This document shows positions 35,226-45,355 of a DNA stretch of 64,000 nucleotides, in pieces. The first letter of the stretch is position 1. Each line of letters starts with the position of its first letter. This stretch comes from Larix kaempferi (taxonomy: Eukaryota; Streptophyta; Pinopsida; Pinales; Pinaceae). A program made the translations under genes and the position numbers. Location: contig BSBM01000261.1 in assembly GCA_027924585.1 (NCBI GenBank), forward strand, positions 2,031,501 to 2,095,500, given 5' to 3'. Under the pieces are notes generated by a model, which did not search any database, was not told where the DNA came from, and worked only from the letters and a program-made list of their open reading frames with translations.

Positions 35226-35670
35226 AGGTACCTCTACTCATCCAGGTTCTCATCCAGGTATGGGAGTATCCCATCGACAGATGATAGGGATAGGTAGTAG
35301 ATGGTCGAGTTACACACAGGTACCTCTACTCATTCAATTTCTCAGCCAGGTATGGGAGTATCCCATCGGCAGATGAGACAGACATGTAGTAGATGTTCGT
35401 GCGATGCTTGCACAAGTACCTCTACTCGTCCAAGTTCTCAGCTAGGTACGGGAGTATCCCATCATAATATGAGAAGGACAGGTAGTAGATGGTTATGTGA
35501 TGCTTGCACAAGTACCTCTACTCGTTTAGGTTCTCATCCAGGTATGGGAGTATCCCATCGACAGATGAGATGAATAGGTAGTAGATGGTCACTGCACCTC
35601 TGCTCGTCCAGGTTCTCAGCCAGGTAGGGGAGGATCCCATTGGAAAATGAGATAGGCAGGTAGAAGATGG
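35226..35670 (+). repeat. 92-96-bp tandem array between pol and 3' LTR of copia 2
   Basis: Five diverged units start near 35226, 35318, 35414, 35510 and 35591, each with ACCTCTACTC, TATGGGAGTATCCCATC and AGGTAGTAGATGG. TGGGAGTATCCCA is palindromic. The array begins right after the RNase H stop and is followed by about 240 bp before the PPT. Across 35301-35573 it is open in one frame with a repeating PGMGVSHRQMR peptide, which may only reflect the unit length being divisible by three (96). Confidence 0.9.
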
Positions 35671-35902
35671 TAAAGCATATGGTAAATCTTATCTCTCAGA
35701 CATCTAGGTAGGATGGGGAGGATAATTTTGGATTCATCGAAGGACTGGTTAAGTTGATGCATGATGACACTTCTCGAAGGACTGAGATCATGTCGACAAC
35801 CTTCACTATGTATAGAGATGATTGAGACGGTATATATGTACAGATGAAAGCTAGATGATCGTGATGCTAATGATGACCGTATCCGAAGAATACCTTCCTT
35901 GT

Positions 35903-35912
35903 TGAGAGGGAG
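35903..35912 (+). promoter_or_regulatory. Polypurine tract of copia 2
   Basis: A GAGAGGGAG purine run immediately before the 3' LTR. A similar run (TTGAGAGGGAAA) occurs at about 35180, just inside the end of pol. Confidence 0.75.
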
Positions 35913-36485
35913 TGTTGGAATTTGTGCAACTTCAAAATTTATTCTTATTATATTTTATTGTAATTATTTGCACCTCCTACTGGAGATGATCTTGATGTAA
36001 TTAATCATGTAAACCCTTGAAAGAATCAATGTAAAACTTGGGGAGAAATCTAAGCAAAGAAAAATAATTATTAAATGTATTTTTATATTTCCCCAAGACT
36101 AGTCGGCCTAGATAGTTTGATAAGTCAGACCTGTTGAGGAAAACACTAGTTTGGCACATGTATAAATAGAGAGGTAGTTCACCTCATTTGGTCACTCACT
36201 CAACCAAGCAAGTTTGCATTACTTGGAGAGAGATTCACATCTACATCTAGGAGAAGGACATTTTGGGGTTTCATCTTGAAGAGTTCTTCCACTTTATCTC
36301 TCTTGATATTGTACTCTATTCTCAAAATTGTCCATCTTTATACAAAGGTTACTGGGTTTTCTCCCTATTGGGTTTCCCAGGATAAATTCTCGTGTTATTT
36401 GTTTATGTGCTTTGTGTTTCTTCTAGTGATCCTATTGATCTTATGAAATTGAATTATACTACTATAATTGTATGAAAAACTAACA
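35913..36485 (+). repeat. 3' LTR of copia 2
   Basis: Starts TGTTGGAATTTG and ends CTAACA, partner of 30186-30756. LINE B resumes at 36486. Confidence 0.94.
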
Positions 36486-38790
36486 AAAATGGATCTCATT
36501 AAATCCTATGACAAGGTCAACTAGACATTTCTAAGATTAGTTCTTCTTCAAAAAGGATTAAATTTGGAGATTACTAATTGGATTATGGGGTGTGTGACAT
36601 CTGCTAATTTTGTTGTGTTGTCAATGGTTCCCCTACCAAGTTTTCAAGAGTTACAAAGGAATTATACAAGATTGTCCCTTGTCTCCCCTACTTTTTCTGC
36701 TTGTGGTAGAAGGTTTAAGAAGACTTATAGAAAGGGATAGAACATAGGGTAAACAAAAAGAAGTTAAAATTTCCTCAACGCCTTTTATAACTTATTTGTT
36801 GTTTGTTGATGATGTTATCCTCTCAGGGAATGGCACAGTAGAGGAGTGGTATGCTTTTCAAGATATAGTAAAGGTTTTTTGTTAGGAATATATGTTGGAG
36901 GTCAGTATTAAAAAATATAGTTTTTTATTTAATACAATTGGGGAAGAGGGTTTGGAGCAGATTAAGGTGGTGTTCCCTTCAAGATGGAACCTATTGATAC
37001 AGGGTTTAAGTATCTTGGATATTTTCTTAAACCAAATTGTTATCAGAATAAGGGCTGGATATTGATTTTAAAGAAGGTGGGAAAGAAGACGAAGAATTGG
37101 TGTTAGAAGTGGCTTTCCCTTGGGGGCAAGTTGGTTTTAGTAAAGTCAATTCTTGAAAACATTCATGTCTACTAGTTATCATTAGCCAAAATTCCATAAT
37201 ACGTTCTTAATAAGATCCGACATAAAATGTTTATTTTTTATGGACAGGTAAAAAAGCAAGGAAAGCTTTCACCTTGTCAAATGGGACATACTCTAATTGC
37301 CAAAAAAATCAGGTGGATGGGGAATAAAAAACATGTTTAGTTTTGGAAAATCTCCAGCCATGAAAAGATTATGGAGAGGCCCAATGGGGAATGGTCTATG
37401 GAGTGAGATCATCCAGGAAAAGTATCTTAAGAAAAAATCTATCACAAAATGACTTAGAGATCATCTAAAGAAGATATCAGATGTACCAAATATTTGGAAA
37501 GGAATGATATACAATTTTCCTCATCTTGAAAGATGGATGGCATGGAATGTTGCAAATGGTCAACTAATAAGTTTTGGCTATGACCCATTCATTGGAGGTG
37601 AATATTTATTTACATTTTCAAATGCTTTAGTTACATATCTGAATTACATTGTTTTTACTATTTTAGTTCATGCGAAGAGACCAGAGGCAAGAAGATATGA
37701 CACCAGGTATTGGTATATGGATGAGGATCTGAGTCTTTTTGGCGATTTTACGATTGAGTGGAATCTATTTATTAAAGCACTTATACATTGTGGGGTAAGA
37801 ATTACTGAAAGGGAGAACTGACTGGTTTGGTCTTGGAACACAACTACAGGTAAATTTAATGCAAAATTAGCCTACGAGGCTATTATCTTGACCACTATGG
37901 AAACAATTGATTGACAAATGGTGGTTTCAAATTTTATGGAAGTCGTGGGTTCCTTTAAAATTAAAACTTTTCTGTTGGTTAGTTCTAGAAAATAAAATTA
38001 TGGCTTGGGATTATTTTATTAGAATGGGTGATGTTGGGCCAAATATATGTTACCTGTGCAAAAATAATGAGGAAATTGTTGACCATTCATGTGTTTCATG
38101 TAGGTTTGCTCAACAAGTTTGGATGGAGGTCTTAAATTGCCTTCAGGTTCCTTATTGTTGGAAAAATATGACTTTTGAAGACTATCTCTTGCAGTGGTTA
38201 AATTTTTTTATTAGTCATAAAAAGCTTCCTCTCTTTATAATATGGGGAATTTGGAGGAACATGAACATAGTACTTTTTGAATATGCAAAACTAAATGTTT
38301 CAATGGTGGTATCCAAAATTGTTGGGGTTTATAAAGAGTTTCATAAAGAGTCAATTGAAGGATCAATTAAAAAATTTCTAGGCCTAATGTTCACTGATGA
38401 AGTCCCTATTGGATTCTTTAATGGGGCCTCACATAATGGAATTTGTGTAGCGGGAATGGTTATTATTGTAAACGAAAATAAAAAATATCATCTTTGGATG
38501 GGATGTGGAGAAGGAACAAACACTAGGGAAGAAATTACGGCACAATGGGTATTATTATTATTTGCTTCTAACAAAAATATCCTATCTTTGCAGGTGTTTG
38601 GGGATTCTAGAGTAATTGTGGATTGGGTTGCGGGAAAGGCTAACCTACATGTCACACTGTTGGATCAATTGAAGCTCAGAATTGTCAAATTGAAAGATCT
38701 CTTTCAAGCATGTCCCCATGATTTTTAATTCTATAGTGGATAGTCTTTCAAAAAAGGCTATAAAACTTAAGGAAAGACAAATCCACTTTG
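36486..38790 (+). pseudogene. LINE B ORF2 C-terminal half: RT, zinc-binding, RNase H
   Basis: The LINE frame resumes after copia 2 with MDLIKSYDKVN (family YD.V.W), and FVDD at 36802-36813 is the RT active site. The zinc-binding region near 37907-38140 holds a C..C...H...C pattern (CYLCKNNEEIVDHSCVSC). RNase H starts near 38410: FFNGASHNG (usually FDGAS, so the first Asp is Asn), REEITAQW with the Glu, and VFGDSRVIVDW. After a frame change comes NSIVDSLSKKA. Numerous stops and shifts between 36490 and 37500. The A-rich run at 38817-38829 follows shortly after. Confidence 0.83.
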
Positions 38791-38869
38791 AATTTTATGG
38801 GAAGCCAAGAGTGACAAAAAAAAAAAAAAGACTTTTTACAATTTTCCTAGATGGCATTTTTCATCCTTT

Positions 38870-39112
38870 CTTTGTTGTTGTATAAGCTAGGAGACATACT
38901 AGATGTATTTTAAACTTTTGGTTTTTTAAGTATTAAAGCTCTTTGTATATGAGCTAGGAGGACAACCTACATGTATAAAGTTTTTTTTTTCTTTGTTGTT
39001 GTATAAGCTATGAGACATACTGGATTTATTTTAAATTTTTGGTTTTTTAAAGTATTAAAGCTCTTTGTATATGAGCTAGGAGGACAACCGACATGTATAA
39101 AGTTTTTGTTTT
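38870..39112. repeat. 121-bp tandem duplication downstream of LINE B
   Basis: Two near-identical copies (38870-38990, 38991-39112), each starting CTTTGTTGTTGTATAAGCTA and ending in a T run. It may belong to the LINE 3' UTR, in which case the true 3' end is at about 39112. Confidence 0.9.
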
Positions 39113-39972
39113 GTTTTGATTATATAGGAAATGTAGTTTGCATTTGATATGTGGGACATGAGGAAACATATTAAGAAATATGTTAGTTTCTTTTGTAATA
39201 AAGAAAATGATGTGACAATGGTGAGAGGAATAGTTTTGAACATTAAATGTAAATTTGATTCAACGTTTTGAATAACAAGTTATGATTTTTTTTCATGGTA
39301 AAAAAAGAGAGCCTAAAGAGAGAGCATTAAACATGATAATATTTTAATTATCCCTTTTAAATATGTTAGTTTAATTGTTTTCCATTTTATCAAATGAGTT
39401 TTTTCTTATCTTTTTCAAAACATGTGAAGTGCTCCAAGGTTTACAATAGAGTGATTTGATTTGGTGCATGCCTATTGTGTCTAGTGCACTAGTATTTTTT
39501 TTGCGAGAATAATTAACTAGTGCATTATCATAGTGTACCTCTAGTATTTAAACACACTATACTCTTCATAACAAACTTTTTTTTACTTTCTCAGTGTTAG
39601 TTTACATGTCATGTCATGATGCAATGCCATCAAAACACATATCCATGGTTTTAGTACTAATTTCTAATATTGGAGCACTACAACTATGAGAACGCCAAAT
39701 CATTGTTTGTACCAAACAATAAATGGTGTGTTTGTTTGTCAACCATGGACTATATTTATATTCTATACAGAGAAGCACCCTAATGCACCTCTATTTTAGT
39801 AAAGTGCTAAGTAGCCAATAATATAATATAGGACTTATATAATAAGAAATCATCACTGGTCCAAGTGTATGATAGAGCATTAGTTCTCTACTATAATAAT
39901 AGATCATCAATAATATTTTTTTTAAGTCAATAATTTATAGTTTTATACATAACTTATATTACATTAGTAATT
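39113..39972. other. Noncoding DNA
   Basis: AT-rich, no ORF or element recognised. Confidence 0.6.
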
Positions 39973-39988
39973 CAATAAGTGAATGTGT
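39973..39988. repeat. Target site duplication of SINE-like insertion (left)
   Basis: CAATAAGTGAATGTGT, repeated exactly at 40203-40218. Confidence 0.88.
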
Positions 39989-40202
39989 GTGTGCGTTCTT
40001 TTACTAGGGGAATTGACAATTGGGGCGGAGCTCATACTCCTGTGACATGGGGTCGATTCTTGTTTGCTACCACTCTACCCCTAGGTGCACCCACACAAAC
40101 CACTAGCACGGGGCACAAGTAAGCAGAGGTTTGAACCTGTTATGTTGCAAGGAGTGCCTTAACTGTACATTCTATCACCAGTCAGTCTACACCCTTGTGG
40201 GA
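39989..40202 (-). mobile_element. tRNA-derived SINE-like insertion
   Basis: A 214-bp insert bounded by a perfect 16-bp direct repeat. Read on the minus strand, its first part has TGTACAGTTAAGGC (40156-40169) as an A-box-like sequence and GGTTCAAACC (40128-40137), which fits a Pol III B box. It is more GC-rich than its flanks. There is no poly(A) tail; some plant SINEs also lack one. The alternative is a non-autonomous insertion of another class. Confidence 0.65.
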
Positions 40203-40218
40203 CAATAAGTGAATGTGT
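40203..40218. repeat. Target site duplication of SINE-like insertion (right)
   Basis: Exact copy of 39973-39988. Confidence 0.88.
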
Positions 40219-40649
40219 TAATCAACCAAAAGAGTTCCACTACTACATGGGGAGGATATGAGAGTTACATTAAAGGGCACAAAAGAAAATCCCATACCTT
40301 CTTTCTCAGGACACCCAAAAACTACTTCACAATTTTGGCCTTCTCAAATATGTTAAGGAAGCAATGTTGTTCAAAGTGAAGAATGAATTCATACAATGCC
40401 TAATTTATTGTTGGGATTAGGGACACAAAGCGTTCCAAGTTGAGGAATGAATATGGTTTATCCCATCATAGGATGATATATATTTCGTCATTTGATTATC
40501 TAGGAATGATTCTCCCAATTTACCTAATTTTCCTAAAAATTTGATGCAAAAGAATTACATGAATGATTATTCTAATACAGAGTTGCAATAGGGAGGAATA
40601 TAATTCTTAAGGAATAGTTATCTATTATGATTTTTTTGCATGAGCATAT
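40219..40649. other. Noncoding DNA
   Basis: No recognisable element or gene. Confidence 0.6.
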
Positions 40650-41110
40650 TGCTAGGATACTTAGACACTTAGGAGTTAGTTAAGATCAACTTGGTCTAAC
40701 ATGTCTTTAGGTAACATGTGTTTATTTAGTATGCATTAGTATGCATTTGTACTTATGTAATCTGATGCTCACGATATGTTCTAGACATAAAGTGATATGA
40801 TGATTCATCTTCAACTTGATCTTAAAGGATATTGATCTATGGCTTAACACTCGACTGGCCCATGATCTCTATTTAAAGAGCATGGAGGGTCATTTGATTA
40901 TGACTGATTGTGAGAGATTCATATGTAAATTATTTTTCCTTTTTCATTAATATATTTCCTCAAGTAGCTATTTGGTTGAGGCCATGGACTATTTCCCTCT
41001 TTGAGGGTTTTAATGACGTAAAGCATTAGTGTGTTGATCTATGATCTATTTGTGTGAGTGGTTTCTTAATGTGTTCGACCTGTGTGGAAATACCATGTTT
41101 TAGTTGAACG
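40650..41110 (+). repeat. 5' LTR of truncated copia
   Basis: Begins TGCTAGGATACTTAGACACT, like the reverse complement of the copia 1 LTR (TGTTAGGATATTTAGACACT). It shares the TATTTAAAG box (40870-40878) and the conserved CATGGAGGGTCAT downstream. It ends GAACG where CA would be expected. Confidence 0.85.
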
Positions 41111-41122
41111 TGGTATCAAAGC
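41111..41122 (+). promoter_or_regulatory. Primer binding site of truncated copia
   Basis: TGGTATCAAAGC, one mismatch from the standard initiator tRNA-Met site in copia 1. Confidence 0.85.
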
Positions 41123-41781
41123 ACAAATGAAGACTTGCTCCCATTGTTAATTGAGATCTTGAACCAATGTAGCTGCATACATCAAAGAATTTTTGGATTT
41201 TGGTATTTCTCTACATTTCAAGACTAAGAAAGGTGTTTCAATGTGTCTGGAGCATTGCTTTTAGTTGGAAACATTTTTTGTTTCTCTTGAAAAGGTTTTT
41301 GATTTCCCAAGATACAACCATTTTACCAGAGCCAGAGGTATATTGTTTACATTTATGGATTTAAAAAAAATATCTCATATTATTTTATATTTTAACCTAG
41401 TTTTATGTTTTATTCTTGGTTTTTTACATTTTTGTTTTTTTGTGTGCATTGTACGAACTCGACAAATTAAAAACATAGCGAAAAATATTTTCTTGACCGT
41501 GTATGCAATTTTTCGTGTGCCTTGTGCGAACTCGGTAAACTAGAAATGGTGAAAATCCTTGCCTGGGTAAGCTAACCAAGGTTTAACCCCAAATTTGGGA
41601 AATTTTGGTTTCGAAATTTTGTTTTTGGTTTTTGTGTGGTTATGTAAAAGTGCCTTGCAAGAAAAAACTAAAGTTTTTTGGGTAGGCACACTCTCCAACA
41701 ACAACAACAACAACCCCATTCTTCTTCATAATACTACTAAACCTCTTCACTATCCTTCATAATATTATTAAAACTTTTGTC

Positions 41782-41836
41782 GAACTCACTTGGTTGAAAT
41801 TTACTTTATTAAGCAAGAGTTCTTGGGTTCAAGTCC
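41782..41836 (+). other. tRNA-like A-box/B-box module in truncated copia leader
   Basis: GAACTCACTTGG (41782-41793) and GGGTTCAAGTCC (41825-41836) match the pair in the copia 1 leader, about 360 bp before gag here and about 420 bp there. The B box is closer to consensus than in copia 1. Confidence 0.55.
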
Positions 41837-42196
41837 TTCATTTCGTTACATTTTGAAAAAGTTCATGTAACTTTAAGTTATAAAGTAACTTCATTGTAAA
41901 AGTGACCTTGTTTTATAAAAGTGGGTCACTTATTTTTATTTGTAAAAGTGAGCTTATAGGAAAAGTTAGTAAAAGGGGGGAATTATTTACTACATTGAAC
42001 ACCCATCACCACATGGTTCAACCTCTGCCTATCATGTGGTACCTTAATTCATTTTGTGCCTTGTTTTCAAAAAGGCATATTGACATCCAAAGTCCGTTTT
42101 CAGTGTTGTTTCTTTTTAACTGCCTATTTTTTCAATATTTTTCCATTTAGACCATCAATTTCTTCTTTTGAAGCCATATTACCCACATGACATAAT

Positions 42197-42352
42197 ATGG
42201 CTAGTCTAAGTGATATTTTTCTTACTAGTACCAACTACTTCTCATGGAGAGCCCATATGGAGGATGTCCTATGAAGTAGGGGACTTTACTGGATTACCTT
42301 GGGAAAATAAGATGTCCCTACTAATGCTGATAAGAAAGTGAAATAATAAAAA
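42197..42352 (+). pseudogene. gag N-terminal fragment of truncated copia
   Basis: The ATG at 42197 opens MASLSDIFLTSTNYFSW, then HMEDVL, matching the copia 1 gag start (FNYFSWKSRMEDV). Stops follow (after HMEDVL and WITLGK), and similarity ends by about 42352. Only the first 50 or so codons of gag remain, without the zinc knuckle. Confidence 0.8.
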
Positions 42353-42922
42353 TGAAAAAAACTTGTATAATTTGGATGTTTCTTATCAATGAAATATTGC
42401 GTTTTAAATGGATGCATTTAAGGTTAAGCTCGCAAAAGAAACAACTTGCATTCTATAATGCAGTTGAAATCATACATTTTAATTGATTTAAAATGGTTAT
42501 CCCATTCTATACAAATATTGAGTTTTATTTTATTTCACCAATTACATATATATTGGCATTAATAAAATCCATTCCAAGAGCACTGAGAAGAACATTATCC
42601 CTATAGCATCGATTGAAAGTGAAAAATGACAAATTGATAGATCATTGTTAGACAATTTGTTTATTTTTTCAGTTTAAGACATAAATCAATAATGCTTTCC
42701 TGATTTATATGTTCTAAATTATTTTATTATTTATGTAATTTTCTCTTTTCTCTTGGTTCATATGACAAAGTTAAAAACTATCACAATTCTTTAATTCAAT
42801 TTATAACAAATATTGATAGCACTCCAAATGATATTTCAATGTTGTCTTTTTATAAGATTTACATGTTAAGGGGTAATCATCTAGTTCCAAATCAAATGAC
42901 TTCGACCATATCATAATTGCAC
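42353..42922. other. Noncoding AT-rich DNA
   Basis: Nothing recognised between the copia remnant and the foldback. Confidence 0.6.
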
Positions 42923-43575
42923 CGAGAGGAGCAAAGTGCTCTATAGTTTAGAATGGGGGACATGCTGTAACATAACATTACCATAATTAAAAAAAAAATG
43001 TGGGCTCATAAAATAAAAAATTAAAAAAATCCGTGTTGGCTCATAAAATAAAATAAAAAAATTATGAAAAGTAATTAAAAAAATCCATGTCCAAAATAGA
43101 AAATTAAAACTTAAACCTGGACCTATCAAGCAAAAGAGGAATCAAATTTCTTAAGTTTAAGATTAAAAAAAAAAAAAAATTACACCTCAAGAAATTGGAT
43201 CCCTCTCGATGCTTGATAGATCCGGGTTTAAGAAGAGAATCGAGAGGGATCCATCTTAAACCTGGATCTATCAAGTACCAAGAGGGATCCAATTTCTTGA
43301 GGTGTAATGTTTTTTTGATCTTAAACTTAAGAAATTTGATTCCTCTCTTGCTTGATAGGTTCGGGTTTAAGTTTTAATTTTCTATTTTGGACATGGATTT
43401 TTTTAATGACTTTTCATAAAAAACAAATTATGAGCCAACATGGATTTTTTTAATTACTTTTTAAAAAAAATTATTTTATGAGCCCACATATATACATTTT
43501 TAATTATGGTAATGTTATGTTACATTACAGCATGTCCCACATATTGGGATGTAGAGCACCTCGCTCCTCTCGATT
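42923..43575. repeat. Large foldback (inverted repeat) element
   Basis: The left arm (42923-43232) and right arm (43255-43575) are reverse complements along most of about 300 bp, with a 22-bp centre. Outer ends are GAGAGGAGC on the left and GCTCCTCTC on the right. Inner landmarks include GACATGCTGTAA and ATTACAGCATGTC, and TTACACCTCAAGAAATTGGA with its complement. There is no coding frame. It could be a foldback or MITE-like DNA element with long TIRs. I could not define a target duplication. Confidence 0.88.
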
Positions 43576-43859
43576 TGGATTTGTCTTTGCTTATAAGATA
43601 GAGATCAGGTTCAATTACTATTAAGCCATAAATAATCTATATTTTATAGTTCCTTTTTAAATTAGATTTTATTGAACTTGAATTAAATTTATGGAAGAGA
43701 CTTGAATGGCTCTTCCTTATGGATTCCTATATCTACTATAATTTAGCTTTCAACTTCAATTATATCAAAATCTTATCAGGGAAACCCTATCAATTATCTA
43801 TAAATGATGGCATAGTCATTGTTAGTTATTGTTAATTCTGGTATATTTCATAGTGTTAT

Positions 43860-44145
43860 TGCACCAAGAGTAGCGAGGCATTTACAACCTAGTATGGGGG
43901 AGATGTTGTGTTGTGATGTGATGTAACATGACATATTTTAATAAAAAAATAAATGAAAAATAAAAAAAACATATTGGCTATAAAAATTTTACATATGTTT
44001 TAATGAAATTAAATATATATTATGCTAATTGAATCATCATGACTATTCTTCGATTTTTTTATATTAATTTTTTTGCACATTAAGAAAAAAATTACACCTC
44101 AAGAAATTGGTTCCCTCTTGATGCTTAATAGATCCAGTTTATGAT
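43860..44145. repeat. Second, partial copy of the foldback left arm
   Basis: It starts TTGCACCAAGAGTAGCGAGG like the left arm at 42918, keeps GTATGGGGGA and a diverged core, and rejoins the family at TTACACCTCAAGAAATTGG (about 44091). No matching right arm follows. Confidence 0.75.
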
Positions 44146-44209
44146 GAATATATACTGATTTAACCCAATTCCAAATTCTTAAATAGGATGAGAGAGAGAG
44201 AGAGGGGTA

Positions 44210-44261
<52 letters not shown>

Positions 44262-44592
44262 GTAATATATTTTGTTATAAGTATGTAATGCATGCAATGA
44301 AGTTATGTTTCACATTAATTCATGTGATCAATGGTGTATAGGTATTTCCCTCTACAAGCTCAATAAGTATGTTGAGAAATTGGTTCCCTCTTGATGCTTA
44401 ATAGATCCGGTTTATGATGAATATATACTGATTTAACCCAATTCCAAATTCTTAAATAGGATGAGAGAGAGAGAGAGAGAGGAAATATATTTTGTTATAA
44501 GTATGTAATGCATGCAATGAAGTTATGTTTCACATTAATTCATGTGATCAATGGTGTATAGGTATTTCCCTCTATAGGCTCAATAAGTATGA
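44103..44592. repeat. 272-bp tandem duplication with AG/TA microsatellites
   Basis: Copies 44103-44374 and 44375-44592. The first holds (AG)n at 44190-44204, (TA)n at 44209-44236 and (GA)n at 44236-44262. The second has only a short (AG)n tract, which accounts for the length difference. The unit begins inside the foldback-arm sequence. Confidence 0.9.
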
Positions 44593-44982
44593 TACAACAA
44601 GGGTGGATGAGAATCTTTGAAGACATCATCAACTTGATATGTTTGAAGTTTTTTTTTAAATGTTTTGATATGAAAACAGTTGTCCAGACATTGAATAATA
44701 AACAAGTGAAAAGACTTTATCATCATATTCCGTAACAGTAAACTATAAATTATGTAAGTCTAATTGTTTCATTAGTACTACTCAGATTTTGCAGGTTTAG
44801 TAATTACCATGCCTCATTAGTGTTAATGAATGTTGAAACCTTCATCGCAAGGTTCCATTATATTCGGCCACAAATTCTACCCTATTCATTGTTTCCAATT
44901 GAATGCTTAAAATAGGGCAGTTTCTATTACCATAAACTGATGAGTATTCCATTTTCTTCTATTTCCTTAGAAATTTTATAAC
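44593..44982. other. Noncoding DNA
   Basis: No gene or element recognised. Confidence 0.6.
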
Positions 44983-45355
44983 TGTTGGTGTTTATAGCTT
45001 CGTGAAGTATCCTCACAAGTAGGCCCAACAAAAGAAATAATATTTAAATATATTTCAAGTCATTCATAATATTATTATTATTATTTAATAATAATATTGA
45101 TTATGAAATGACATTTCGGCCAGCAATAAAGGGATGTATCCTTTCATTTCATTCACTATAAAGTAAAAGTCACGAACTTGTCATTCATTGAATCATTCAT
45201 CTATCTCTCTACTACAATGAAGTAATAAGAATGATGCAGCTCTAATATCAATATAAAATTATTTGTTTCTATGCATGGTTTATCTTCCAGTGATCTCTAC
45301 TGCATATAATTGGAATATATTGCATCTATCTTAAAATCTAACATGGTATCAGAGC
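44983..45355 (+). mobile_element. Orphan copia-type 5' LTR with primer binding site
   Basis: A 361-bp block starting TGTTGGTG and ending TCTAACA (45343) is followed at once by TGGTATCAGAGC (45344-45355), the initiator tRNA-Met site. TATAAAG at 45157-45163 may be its TATA box. The bases after the PBS (ATTGCTGAAAGAAACCATTG) resemble those after the copia 2 PBS. No gag or 3' LTR is seen. Confidence 0.8.

Larger units (their letters stand above)
30186..36485 (+). mobile_element. Ty1/copia LTR retrotransposon (copia 2)
   Basis: A complete element on the plus strand: LTRs 30186-30756 and 35913-36485 (571 and 573 bp, TG...CA), PBS for initiator tRNA-Met, gag-pol, a 3' tandem array, and a PPT. It is inserted in the RT of LINE B. 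Flanks are A-rich (30181-30185 and 36486-36489), so a 4-5-bp TSD is only weakly defined. The LTRs differ more than those of copia 1, roughly 10% over the first 160 bp by eye. Confidence 0.94.
26586..38830 (+). mobile_element. LINE B, unit-2 copy, split by copia 2
   Basis: Continuation of LINE B after copia 1: ORF1, then ORF2 with endonuclease, the first half of the RT up to 30180, copia 2, then the rest of the RT, zinc-binding and RNase H regions. An A-rich run near 38817-38829 probably marks the original 3' end or lies just before it. It is longer than the unit-1 copy, which stops at 9502. Confidence 0.88.
40650..42352 (+). mobile_element. Truncated copia element of the copia 1 family
   Basis: A plus-strand 5' LTR, PBS, leader and gag N-terminus. 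All are recognisably homologous to copia 1 read in the opposite orientation, though clearly diverged. Homology is lost soon after gag codon 50, and no 3' LTR is seen, so the element was cut by deletion or by later insertions. Confidence 0.85.

Noticed and set aside
35301-35573. 90-codon repetitive ORF in the copia 2 3' array
   Set aside because: The open frame is explained by a repeat unit of 96 bp (divisible by three); units of other length break it. Kept as a repeat, not a gene.
35226-35670. CRISPR array
   Set aside because: The repeats are adjacent, diverged and lack unique spacers, and the setting is a plant retrotransposon. The same applies to 46476-47040.
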